NCBI GenBank assembly: GCA_019112635.1
Contig: DXIX01000012.1
Span: forward strand, 1 to 64,000
Reading direction: 5' to 3'
DNA length: 64,000 nucleotides
DNA from: Candidatus Blautia intestinigallinarum
Lineage (GTDB): Bacteria > Bacillota > Clostridia > Lachnospirales > Lachnospiraceae
Positions within the stretch are counted from its first letter, which is position 1. Every line of letters starts with the position of its first letter. A program made the translations under genes and the position numbers. This document shows, in pieces, positions 48,352 through 56,698 of the stretch. The notes beneath the pieces are model-generated. The model was not told where the DNA came from. It saw only the letters and a program-made list of their open reading frames with translations, and did not search any database.

Positions 48352-48377
48352 GTGAAAGGACGAAAAAGTCCTTTCAC
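48352..48377 (+). other. 10-bp hairpin between ACT gene and hom
   Basis: GTGAAAGGAC-GAAAAA-GTCCTTTCAC is a perfect stem two bases after the ACT stop codon. It has no T-run, so it is more likely an mRNA-processing or attenuating element than a full terminator. Confidence 0.5.
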
Positions 48378-48452
48378 TTGCTATATGCCGAAAATAAATA
48401 TTTATAAAAGATAAAACATGCGGGTGAAGAAGCACATGGAATGGAGGAAAAT

Positions 48453-49658
48453 ATGGTTCAGGTTGCAATCTTAGGTTACGGTACAGTGGGAAGCGGAGTT
48501 TATGAGGTACTCAAAACCAACCGTGACAGCATTAAGGAGAAAGCAGGCGATGAGATCTGTGTGAAATATGTGCTGGATCTCAGAGATTTCCCGGGAGACC
48601 CGGTGGAAGAGGTTCTGGTACATGACTATGAAGTGATTGTCAATGATCCGGAAGTGGATATTGTAGTGGAAGTGATGGGTGGAATCGAGCCTGCCCATAC
48701 GTTTGCGAAGCGCGCTCTGGAAGCAGGTAAATCTGTTGCCACATCCAACAAGGCCATGGTGGCTCAGTGTGGCCAGGAACTGTGCAAAATTGCCAGAGAG
48801 AAAAATATCAATTTCCTGTTCGAGGCAAGCTGCGGCGGTGGTATTCCGATTATCCGGCCCCTGTATCATGCATTGACGGCTGAGGTGATCGATGAGATTA
48901 CAGGAATCTTAAATGGAACTACGAATTATATGCTTTATAAAATGAGCACAGAAGGCAGCGATTTCGACGAGGTACTCAAAGAAGCACAGGCAAAGGGATA
49001 CGCGGAGGCAGATCCCACTGCAGACATTGAAGGTCATGACGTATGCCGTAAGATTGCAATTTTATCCTCTATCGCTTATGGAAAATTTATCAATTATGAG
49101 GATATTCCGACAGAAGGAATTACCAAGATTACCGCTGTGGATATGAAATACGCGAAAGAGCTGGGAATGGCTATAAAACTTCTGGGAACCAGCCGCCGGG
49201 AAGGAGATCAGGTGTACGCACTTGTGGCGCCTTATCTGGTGGGACCATCCAGTCAGCTGTACAGTGTCAATGATGTGTTCAATGGAATTTTTGTACATGG
49301 CAATATGCTGGGAGACGCGATGTTCTATGGAAGCGGTGCCGGAAAACTTCCGACAGCCAGCGCAGTGACAGCGGACATCATCGAGGAGGCCAAGAATCTT
49401 CACAAAAATGTGACTTATGGTCTGAGTGAAGAGAATATGCAGCTGATGAGTGTGGACAATGTGGTGGGTCGTTATTTCGTCAGATTCCAGGGAACGGAAG
49501 CTGAGGCTGAAAGTGTATTCGGACCGCTGGATCATGTGATGGATCAGATCGAAGAAGGGGAAATTGGTTTTGTCACTGGACAGATGAGCTTCGGAGAATA
49601 TCAGAAAAAAGCAGAAGAACTGGGCAGAATTGTACAAATGATCCGCGTAAAAGATTGA
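48453..49658 (+). CDS. hom: homoserine dehydrogenase
   Basis: 401 residues, reducing aspartate semialdehyde to homoserine. NAD(P) loop GYGTVGSG, catalytic region GILNGTTNYML (about 150-160) and ADPTADIEGHDVCRK (about 185-199). The C-terminal 50-60 residues after the catalytic domain are shorter and lack a clear full ACT domain, unlike B. subtilis-type Hom with about 430 residues; the separate ACT protein upstream may compensate (inference). ATG 48453 follows TGGAGGA. Confidence 0.95.
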   Translation: MVQVAILGYGTVGSGVYEVLKTNRDSIKEKAGDEICVKYVLDLRDFPGDPVEEVLVHDYEVIVNDPEVDIVVEVMGGIEPAHTFAKRALEAGKSVATSNKAMVAQCGQELCKIAREKNINFLFEASCGGGIPIIRPLYHALTAEVIDEITGILNGTTNYMLYKMSTEGSDFDEVLKEAQAKGYAEADPTADIEGHDVCRKIAILSSIAYGKFINYEDIPTEGITKITAVDMKYAKELGMAIKLLGTSRREGDQVYALVAPYLVGPSSQLYSVNDVFNGIFVHGNMLGDAMFYGSGAGKLPTASAVTADIIEEAKNLHKNVTYGLSEENMQLMSVDNVVGRYFVRFQGTEAEAESVFGPLDHVMDQIEEGEIGFVTGQMSFGEYQKKAEELGRIVQMIRVKD

Positions 49659-49669
49659 GGTGATATACA

Positions 49670-50869
49670 ATGAAATATGTGGTTGTGTTGGGAGATGGGA
49701 TGGCAGACTATCCCATCGATGAACTGAATGGGAAGACTCCACTGGAGGCGGCCAGCACTCCTATGATGGATGAACTGGCAAAAATGTCAGAAATCGGTAT
49801 GGTAAAGACCATTCCTGATGGGATGAGTCCTGGAAGTGACACGGCAAACTTATCTGTACTGGGCTATGACCCGCGGAAATATTACACAGGACGTTCTCCG
49901 CTGGAAGCGCTCAGTATCGGTGTGGATATGAAAGATACCGATGTGGTTTACCGGTGCAATATTGTCACGCTGACTGAGGAAGATCTGCCCTACGAGGAAC
50001 AGAAAATTATCGATCACAGTTCCGATGAGATCAGTACGGAGGAAGCGAGAATTCTGATGGAAGCAGTCTGCCGGGAGCTGGAGAACGAGACCTATCAGTT
50101 CTATGTGGGAACCAGTTATCGGCACTGTATGGTCTGGAAGGAAGGACAGGTTCTGGACCTGGTACCTCCCCATGATGTTCTCACCCAGGTGATTGGGCCC
50201 CACCTTCCGCAGGATGAAATTCTGCTTCAAATGCAGAAGAGAAGCTATGAGATCCTGAAAAATCATCCCATTAATCTGGAGAGAAAGGCAAAAGGCCTGA
50301 ATCCGGCCAACAGCTTCTGGTTCTGGGGTGCGGGAACCCGCCCGGCACTGGATTCCTTTGAGAAACTGTATCACAAAAAAGGAGTTATGATTTCTGCGGT
50401 GGACCTGTTGAAGGGAATTGCCGTGGGAGCAGAGATGGACAGAAAGATTGTGGAAGGCGCCAACGGAGGCTTGAACACGAATTACGAGGGAAAAGCCCAG
50501 GCAGCAGTGGACGCTCTGACCAAAGAAGGATATGACTTCGCTTACATTCATGTGGAGGCTCCGGATGAGATGGGACATCAGGGCAGCATTGAGCGGAAAA
50601 TCCAGGCGATTGAAAATCTGGATCAAAGAGTGATCAAGATTGTGAAAGAGGGCCTGGATGCCAGCAATGAGGCATATAAAATGCTGATTATGCCGGATCA
50701 TCCGACACCGATCAGTCTGAGAACCCATGTGTCTGATCCGGTTCCTTATATGATCTACGACAGTACTGCGCCCAGGAATGAGACCTGGCATTACAACGAG
50801 AGAGAGGCACAGGAGAACGGCATCAGAAAAGAACACGGGTGGGACATGATGAGTTACCTGCTGTCATAG
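49670..50869 (+). CDS. ApgM-like phosphoglycerate mutase family protein, probable homoserine kinase
   Basis: 399 residues of the alkaline-phosphatase fold with metal ligands in VVVLGDGMADYP at the start, the nucleophile Ser in SPGSDTANLSVLGYDP (about 52-67), and EAPDEMGHQGS and MPDHPTP later. The archaeal-type independent PGM family also contains the subgroup described as proposed homoserine kinase (TIGR02535), which occurs beside threonine genes in genomes without ThrB. Here it sits between hom and lysC, 11 bases after hom, so the homoserine kinase role is the better inference than glycolysis. No ThrB is in the window. Confidence 0.85.
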   Translation: MKYVVVLGDGMADYPIDELNGKTPLEAASTPMMDELAKMSEIGMVKTIPDGMSPGSDTANLSVLGYDPRKYYTGRSPLEALSIGVDMKDTDVVYRCNIVTLTEEDLPYEEQKIIDHSSDEISTEEARILMEAVCRELENETYQFYVGTSYRHCMVWKEGQVLDLVPPHDVLTQVIGPHLPQDEILLQMQKRSYEILKNHPINLERKAKGLNPANSFWFWGAGTRPALDSFEKLYHKKGVMISAVDLLKGIAVGAEMDRKIVEGANGGLNTNYEGKAQAAVDALTKEGYDFAYIHVEAPDEMGHQGSIERKIQAIENLDQRVIKIVKEGLDASNEAYKMLIMPDHPTPISLRTHVSDPVPYMIYDSTAPRNETWHYNEREAQENGIRKEHGWDMMSYLLS

Positions 50870-50891
50870 AGCTGAGATGGAGGAGAGAGAG

Positions 50892-52103
50892 ATGCTGATT
50901 GTTAAGAAATTCGGCGGCACCTCTGTGGCGGATAAACAGAGAATTTACAATGTGGCAAAGCGGTGTGCGCAGGAATATAAAAAGGGAAATGATGTGGTGG
51001 TAGTGCTCTCTGCCATGGGAAAGACTACAGATGATCTGGTGGATCTGGCAAGAGATGTCAATCCCCGTCCCCCCAAGAGAGAGATGGATATGCTGTATAC
51101 AGTGGGAGAACAGATTTCAGTTGCTCTCATGGCGATGGCACTGGACAATATGGGAATTCCAGCTGTCTCACTGAACGCGTTCCAGGTAGCTATGCACACA
51201 ACAAGTGCCCATGGAAATGCCCGTCTTAAGAGAATTGACACAGAGAGAATTATCACAGAGCTTGAGAGAAGAAGAATCGTACTTGTGACAGGATTTCAGG
51301 GGATTAATCAGTTTAACGATTACACCACGCTGGGACGTGGCGGTTCCGACACAACGGCAGTTGCTCTGGCGGCTGCTCTGCATGCGGACGCCTGTGAGAT
51401 TTATACAGATGTGGACGGCGTCTATACCGCAGATCCGAGAAAAGTTCCGACTGCGAGAAAATTAAAAGAGATTACCTATGATGAAATGCTGGATCTGGCC
51501 ACTTCCGGTGCAGGTGTTCTGCATAACCGTTCAGTGGAGATGGCGAAAAAGTACGGAGTGACGTTGGTGGTGCGCTCCAGCCTGAATGATTCAGAAGGAA
51601 CTGTGGTAAAGGAGGAAGTGTCTGTGGAGAGAATGTTGATTACGGGTGTGGCCTTAGATAAAAATGCTGTGCGGGTCACTGTCCAGGGTGTAAAAGATGA
51701 GCCGGGAATCGCTTTCAAAGTGTTTAACTGCCTGGCACAGAAAAATGTGAATGTGGATATTATTCTTCAGTCTGTCAGCCATGGAGATACACAGGATATC
51801 TCATTTACAGTGGATCATGATAATCTGGATGAGGCAGTTGAGGTACTGCGGGAGAACCAGAAACGTCTTACTTTTCACAGCATTCAGGCAGATACTGAGA
51901 TTGCGAAGCTTTCAGTGGTCGGTGCGGGAATGGTAAGCAACCCTGGTGTCGCTGCGAAGCTGTTTGAGGCTTTGTATAATGAGAATATTAACGTGGAGAT
52001 GATCTCCACGTCCGAGATCCGAATCACGGTAATTGTGGCCGCGAAGGACGGAGAACGTGCGATGAATGCGGTACATGAGGCATTTTATCGCCCGAATGAG
52101 TAA
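50892..52103 (+). CDS. lysC: aspartate kinase
   Basis: 403 residues, phosphorylating aspartate in the first step to lysine, threonine and methionine. KKFGGTSVAD at the N-terminus, TLGRGGSDTTAVALAAAL (about 144-161) and two C-terminal ACT domains (VQGVKDEPGIAFKVF; LSVVGAGMVSNPGVAAKLF) for feedback control. Length is that of the monofunctional single-chain type. ATG 50892 follows GGAGGAGAG; an in-frame ATG at 50877 is less likely. End of the hom cluster, perfect terminator follows. Confidence 0.96.
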   Translation: MLIVKKFGGTSVADKQRIYNVAKRCAQEYKKGNDVVVVLSAMGKTTDDLVDLARDVNPRPPKREMDMLYTVGEQISVALMAMALDNMGIPAVSLNAFQVAMHTTSAHGNARLKRIDTERIITELERRRIVLVTGFQGINQFNDYTTLGRGGSDTTAVALAAALHADACEIYTDVDGVYTADPRKVPTARKLKEITYDEMLDLATSGAGVLHNRSVEMAKKYGVTLVVRSSLNDSEGTVVKEEVSVERMLITGVALDKNAVRVTVQGVKDEPGIAFKVFNCLAQKNVNVDIILQSVSHGDTQDISFTVDHDNLDEAVEVLRENQKRLTFHSIQADTEIAKLSVVGAGMVSNPGVAAKLFEALYNENINVEMISTSEIRITVIVAAKDGERAMNAVHEAFYRPNE

Positions 52104-52113
52104 AGAATAGGAC

Positions 52114-52153
52114 AAATATAAAAATTCCCGGAATTCCGGGAATTTTTATATTT
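52114..52153. terminator. 40-bp perfect palindrome, bidirectional terminator
   Basis: The whole 40-bp stretch is self-complementary around ATTCCCGG-AATT-CCGGGAAT and is bounded by ATAAAAA and TTTTTAT, so it terminates lysC and the minus-strand DUF975 gene. It overlaps the stop codon of the latter. Confidence 0.9.
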
Positions 52154-52967
52154 AAGCTTCTGAATTGTAATCATTATATTCCTGCGGATTGGGAATCTGC
52201 CCGGAGAAGGGAGAATTCGCGGAAAAGTGATCCGTGTCCAGATCACCGGCCAGCTCCCGGTATAGAAAAATTTCCGTGATTCCCTGGTAGGGAACAACCC
52301 AGAGCAGGGCAATATAACAGGTAAAAGCTGACAGGACATACAGAGGGAAAAAGCTGATCAACAGTTTCAGGTATCTCCAGTAATTACCTTTCATGAGATG
52401 AATGCTCATTTTCATAGCTTCTTTTGCGGTCAGTTCCGGCCGGTCAATCAGCAGCGCGTAAGAAAAGGTAAGGGGCAGTGTAACAATCGTATACACAGCG
52501 AGTGTCACAAGGAGAACCAGCAGTGTCGTGTAAAGGTATTGAAGTGCGGCGGTTAGGTCTCCGTTCATCACATCATCTGTATACAGAAAACGGTTTGCCA
52601 GAACAGATGGGATCGAGATGATGGCGTTGATCAGAGCCAGCACGAATCCGACGATCAGAATCCGGTCCGGATTGTTTGAAAACAGATAAATCAAGTCAGA
52701 AAAACTGTAAGGACGTCTGCGTGAGATGTTCAGATACATATAAATCAAACCTGCGGTGAACAGGGAAAAGATAACTGTGATAATAAATGAAAAGAGCTGG
52801 CTCAGTACAGAGGACATTCCAGAGGTTGTGGGAAACAGGGTGGATGTCATTGAACCTGCGGCCGCGCTCAAAACGTTTATAATGATGTTAGCCAGGATGG
52901 GCAGGGTATAGTTGCCTCGAAGCACATTTTTTGCCATAAATTTTAACTGTCTGTTCGTTCTTCTCAT
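52152..52967 (-). CDS. DUF975 family integral membrane protein
   Basis: 271 residues with about five to six hydrophobic segments (YTLPILANIIINVLSAAAGS; LFSFIITVIFSLFTAGLIYM; ILIVGFVLALINAIISIPS; LLVLLVTLAVYTIVTLPLTF; LLISFFPLYVLSAFTCYIAL). The N-terminal RRTNRQLKFMAKNVLRGNY and the LTAKEAMKMSIHLMKGNYWR loop are typical of DUF975, a Clostridial family without a known role. Start at 52967 (MRRTN) because GGAGT lies 8 bases upstream. Divergent from tex. Confidence 0.82.
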   Translation of the reverse strand: MRRTNRQLKFMAKNVLRGNYTLPILANIIINVLSAAAGSMTSTLFPTTSGMSSVLSQLFSFIITVIFSLFTAGLIYMYLNISRRRPYSFSDLIYLFSNNPDRILIVGFVLALINAIISIPSVLANRFLYTDDVMNGDLTAALQYLYTTLLVLLVTLAVYTIVTLPLTFSYALLIDRPELTAKEAMKMSIHLMKGNYWRYLKLLISFFPLYVLSAFTCYIALLWVVPYQGITEIFLYRELAGDLDTDHFSANSPFSGQIPNPQEYNDYNSEA

Positions 52968-53065
52968 AAATCGATACTCCATTTCTAATATTGAGTCCCA
53001 AAACGTTACTGCCATTGTAGCATGTTCTGCCTGGACTGACAAGGGATTGCACTCGGATTTGGGTG

Positions 53066-53094
53066 TTGACAAAACCACTGGTCATTGCTATTGT
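53066..53094 (+). promoter_or_regulatory. tex promoter
   Basis: TTGACA (53066-53071), 17 bp, TATTGT (53089-53094). Confidence 0.65.
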
Positions 53095-53199
53095 ACAGTA
53101 AGAGAAATCAGCTGCCGTATATGGAAACTGATAAATGAGGGAAATCGGACAGTCATTCCCTCATATTGCGGCGGCCGGAAAGAAGAGGAAAGAAATATT

Positions 53200-55356
53200 A
53201 TGGATATTATTCAGGTAATTACCCAGGAATTAAACGTGGAACGGTGGCAGGTGGAGGCTGCTGTGAAACTGATCGATGAGGGAAATACAATTCCCTTTAT
53301 TTCGCGATACAGAAAAGAAATGACAGGGGCATTGAATGATGAGCAGCTTCGAAAGCTTTCTGAGAGACTGGTCTATCTGCGTAATCTGGAGGACAAGAAG
53401 CAGCAGGTAATCTCCAGTATTGAAGATCAGGGAAAGATGACAGAGGAGCTGAAAGCACAGATTCAGGCGGCACAGACTCTGGTGGTTGTGGAGGATTTGT
53501 ACCGTCCTTACCGGCCGAAGAGAAGAACTAGAGCAATCATTGCCAAGGAGAAGGGACTGGAGCCTCTGGCAAATCTGATCCGCCTTCAGATGACTGACAG
53601 ACCGCTGGAAGAAGAGGCCCAGGCATTTTTGTCAGAGGAGAAAGAAGTGAGCACACCGGCGGAGGCCATTGCCGGGGCGAAGGACATTATAGCGGAAGCT
53701 GTGTCAGATGAGGCAGATTACCGGATGCATATTCGAAATGTGACTGCCAAAAAAGGAAAAATTCTCTCTGCGGCAAAGGATCCGCAGGCTGCGTCTGTCT
53801 ATGAGTCTTATTATGAATACGAAGAACCGATTTCCAAAATTGCGGGACACAGAGTTCTGGCTTTGAACCGCGGGGAAAAAGAAAAATTCCTGACCGTGAA
53901 GATTGAGGCCCCGGAAGAAGAGATTCTCCGTTATCTGAAGAAGAAAGTGATTCTAAGAGACAATCCTTTCACCTCTCCTGTTCTGGAAGCAGTTGTGGAA
54001 GATGCCTATAAACGTCTGATTGCTCCGGCAATTGAGAGGGAGATACGTAATGAGCTGACAGAGAAGGCAGAAGATGCCTCAATTCTTGTATTTGGAAAGA
54101 ATCTGAAGCAGCTGTTGATGCAGCCGCCGATTGTGGGACAGGTGGTTCTCGGATGGGATCCGGCTTTTCGTACCGGATGTAAACTTGCGGTGGTTGATGC
54201 CACAGGCAAAGTGCTGGACACCACAGTGGTCTATCCCACAGCGCCCACGAATGAGAAGAAAATCAGGGCGGCAAAAGATAAGGTGGAAGAATGGATTGAC
54301 CAATATGGAATTACGCTGATCTCCATCGGAAACGGGACAGCTTCCAGAGAATCTGAACAGGTTGTGGTGGATATGTTAAAAGAGATCCCCCAGAAGAAAG
54401 TGCAGTATGTGATTACCAATGAGGCAGGTGCTTCTGTGTATTCCGCGAGCAAACTGGCTACGGAAGAGTTTCCGAATTTCGACGTGGGACAGAGAAGTGC
54501 TGCGTCCATCGCGAGACGTGTACAGGATCCTCTGGCAGAGCTTGTGAAGATTGATCCGAAGTCCATTGGCGTGGGACAGTACCAGCACGATATGGATCAG
54601 AAGAAACTGGGAGAAGCCCTGGGCGGCGTGGTGGAAGACTGCGTGAATAAAGTAGGAGTGGATCTGAATACCGCCTCAGCTCCCCTTCTGGAATATATTT
54701 CCGGTATCTCCAAGGCAATTGCGAAGAACATTGTGGCATATCGGGAAGAACACGGAAGCTTTTCCAACCGGAGAGAACTGCTGAAAGTATCAAAACTGGG
54801 ACCAAAAGCCTTTGAACAGTGTGCAGGATTCACACGGATCACCGGAGGAGAGAATCCCTTGGATGCCACCAGTGTACATCCGGAGAGTTATGAAGCTGCC
54901 ACGAAGCTGTTGGAGAAGCTTGGCTATACGGCGCAGGATATTGCCAAAGGAAGTTTGGATGGAATTTCCAGACAGATTAAAAATAAGAAGGCAATGGCAG
55001 AAGAACTGGGAATCGGAGAGATTACTCTGGAAGATATAGTGAAAGAGCTGGAAAAACCTGCCCGGGATCCCCGCGAAGAGATGCCGAAACCAATCTTAAG
55101 GACAGATGTCTTGGAGATGGAAGATCTGAAGGAAGGCATGATCCTGAAGGGAACTGTGCGAAATGTGATTGACTTCGGAGCATTTGTGGACATCGGTGTC
55201 CACCAGGACGGATTGGTGCATATCTCTAAGATGACGAAACGTTACACCAAACATCCTCTGGAGGCAGTCAGTGTGGGAGATATTGTGGAAGTGAAAGTGA
55301 TCTCTGTGGATCTGAAGAAGAAACGGATCGGTCTGAGCATGATCCTGGATGATTAA
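53200..55356 (+). CDS. tex: Tex family RNA-binding transcription accessory protein
   Basis: 718 residues, normal for Tex. Order: Tex N-terminal helical region (LNVERWQVEAAVKLIDEGNT), YqgF-type RNase H fold (about 320-440; GWDPAFRTGCKLAVVDATGK), helix-hairpin-helix (about 495-560; VGVDLNTASAPLLEYISGIS), and C-terminal S1 domain (GTVRNVIDFGAFVDIGVHQD). Tex binds nucleic acids and works with the transcription machinery; its precise role is unsettled. The frame is open to 52912, but ATG 53200 with AGAGGAAAG matches the family start. Confidence 0.96.
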   Translation: MDIIQVITQELNVERWQVEAAVKLIDEGNTIPFISRYRKEMTGALNDEQLRKLSERLVYLRNLEDKKQQVISSIEDQGKMTEELKAQIQAAQTLVVVEDLYRPYRPKRRTRAIIAKEKGLEPLANLIRLQMTDRPLEEEAQAFLSEEKEVSTPAEAIAGAKDIIAEAVSDEADYRMHIRNVTAKKGKILSAAKDPQAASVYESYYEYEEPISKIAGHRVLALNRGEKEKFLTVKIEAPEEEILRYLKKKVILRDNPFTSPVLEAVVEDAYKRLIAPAIEREIRNELTEKAEDASILVFGKNLKQLLMQPPIVGQVVLGWDPAFRTGCKLAVVDATGKVLDTTVVYPTAPTNEKKIRAAKDKVEEWIDQYGITLISIGNGTASRESEQVVVDMLKEIPQKKVQYVITNEAGASVYSASKLATEEFPNFDVGQRSAASIARRVQDPLAELVKIDPKSIGVGQYQHDMDQKKLGEALGGVVEDCVNKVGVDLNTASAPLLEYISGISKAIAKNIVAYREEHGSFSNRRELLKVSKLGPKAFEQCAGFTRITGGENPLDATSVHPESYEAATKLLEKLGYTAQDIAKGSLDGISRQIKNKKAMAEELGIGEITLEDIVKELEKPARDPREEMPKPILRTDVLEMEDLKEGMILKGTVRNVIDFGAFVDIGVHQDGLVHISKMTKRYTKHPLEAVSVGDIVEVKVISVDLKKKRIGLSMILDD

Positions 55357-55373
55357 AAAATATAAAACCAAAA

Positions 55374-55413
55374 AAACGGGTGCAGACTCATTGGGGAAAG
55401 TCTGCACCCGTTT
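55374..55413. terminator. bidirectional terminator tex/enolase-like
   Basis: A perfect 15-bp stem (55374-55388 with 55399-55413), sequence core GGGTGCAGACT, with A- and T-runs on both sides. Confidence 0.9.
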
Positions 55414-55418
55414 GTTAT

Positions 55419-56693
55419 CTAAAATTTCAGAAGAGATGAGATATCTGCCAGCTGACAGCCTGGATTCAGATCGCATGCGCGCATCAGGAAATTCAGTTTG
55501 TCAATTCTCTCTCCGGAGCGGGGAGCACCGTTTTTGATGAAAGGAATGCCAAGACCCACAGCAAGATCCATCACCACATCGCCGACGACACCGCCGGAGC
55601 GCCCGGAAGGGGTGGCAAAGAGCTGATGTTCTTTCGCGAACCGGAAGGTATCTAAAGCTTCCGAGATGGTTCCCACCTGATTTGGCTTGAGAATAAATCC
55701 ATCAATGGCCTGAAGCTCATAGGCGCGTTTCAGCCTTTCAATGTTTGTGACAATGAAATCGTCTCCCAGCAGAACTGTGCGGGTGATGGCTTTATGAGCC
55801 TTTGGATAGGAGTCCCAGTCCTCTTCGTCCAGGAGGTCTTCAATGAAGACAAAAGGATAATTTTCTGTCAGGGATTTTGCGTAATCAATCAGCTCTTCAG
55901 CGGCCACACGTTTTCCCTTTAACAGATAAGTGTTGCTGTCTTTATCATACATCTCGCTGGAAGCACAGTCGAAGGCGAATCCGATTTTGCCAGTGTAACC
56001 GCAAGCATCGATTGCCTGGGCGATTAATTTGAGATTCTCTTCCGGATCTTCGGAAGGCGATACATAACCATAGGAGGGGGCAACAGATGGTTTGTGGCCA
56101 AGATATCGGGTGATAACTTTCTCCAGTTCCTGGAAGGTACGGATTCCCATTTCCACAGCTTCGTAGATGGTGGATGCGCCGTAGGGCATAATGATAAATT
56201 CATTGAAAGGCTGTGTCAGGTTTTCATAGTGGCCGCCGTTGATAATGTTAAAGCTGGGAACCGGGACAGTCTTTATGGGCCCATTGGCGAGATAATTATA
56301 CAGAGGAAGGTTTTCTGCTTTTGCCGCAGCCCGCAGAACGGCGATGGAAGTGGAATAGATGGCATTGCCGCCAAGTTTTCTCTTATCGCTGGTTCCATCC
56401 AGATCAATCATAATCTGGTCAATTTCTTTTTGATTATGCACATCCTTTCCGATCAAAGCGGGAGCGATGATTTGATTGACGTTGTCGACGGCATGGTGGA
56501 CACTCAGTCCGTTATATTCTGCCGGGTTGTTGTCTCGAAGTACAAAAGACTCAAATTTGCCCACAGAAGATCCGGTGGGGGCACATCCCCGTCCCAGTGC
56601 GCCGTCTTCTGTGACAACATCGACTTCTACCATAGGACGGCATTTACAGTCTACAATCTGGCGTGCGTGTATGGATTTAATTTTTGAACTCAT
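55419..56693 (-). CDS. enolase paralogue with altered active site
   Basis: 424 residues aligned over the full length to enolase. Kept: substrate-loop Ser (PTGSSVG), His in INGGHYEN, Glu in NEFIIMP, metal ligands in FAFDCASSE, FIEDLLDE and LLGDDFIVTN, and the two lysines in LKPNQVGT and FIKNGAP. Lost: the GDEGG loop with the acid Glu reads APSYGYVSP, and the catalytic His of SHRSGETED is replaced (PSGRSGGVVGD). Proton abstraction from a carboxylate thus looks possible, but normal 2-phosphoglycerate dehydration is doubtful. Cotranscribed with the glycerate kinase five bases upstream. A housekeeping enolase must lie elsewhere. Confidence 0.83.
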   Translation of the reverse strand: MSSKIKSIHARQIVDCKCRPMVEVDVVTEDGALGRGCAPTGSSVGKFESFVLRDNNPAEYNGLSVHHAVDNVNQIIAPALIGKDVHNQKEIDQIMIDLDGTSDKRKLGGNAIYSTSIAVLRAAAKAENLPLYNYLANGPIKTVPVPSFNIINGGHYENLTQPFNEFIIMPYGASTIYEAVEMGIRTFQELEKVITRYLGHKPSVAPSYGYVSPSEDPEENLKLIAQAIDACGYTGKIGFAFDCASSEMYDKDSNTYLLKGKRVAAEELIDYAKSLTENYPFVFIEDLLDEEDWDSYPKAHKAITRTVLLGDDFIVTNIERLKRAYELQAIDGFILKPNQVGTISEALDTFRFAKEHQLFATPSGRSGGVVGDVVMDLAVGLGIPFIKNGAPRSGERIDKLNFLMRACDLNPGCQLADISSLLKF

Positions 56694-56698
56694 AATCT

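Noticed and set aside
48350-48452. T-box or threonine leader before hom
   Set aside because: No GGGTGGNACCGCG-like T-box sequence and no leader peptide with Thr/Ile codons; only a simple hairpin.
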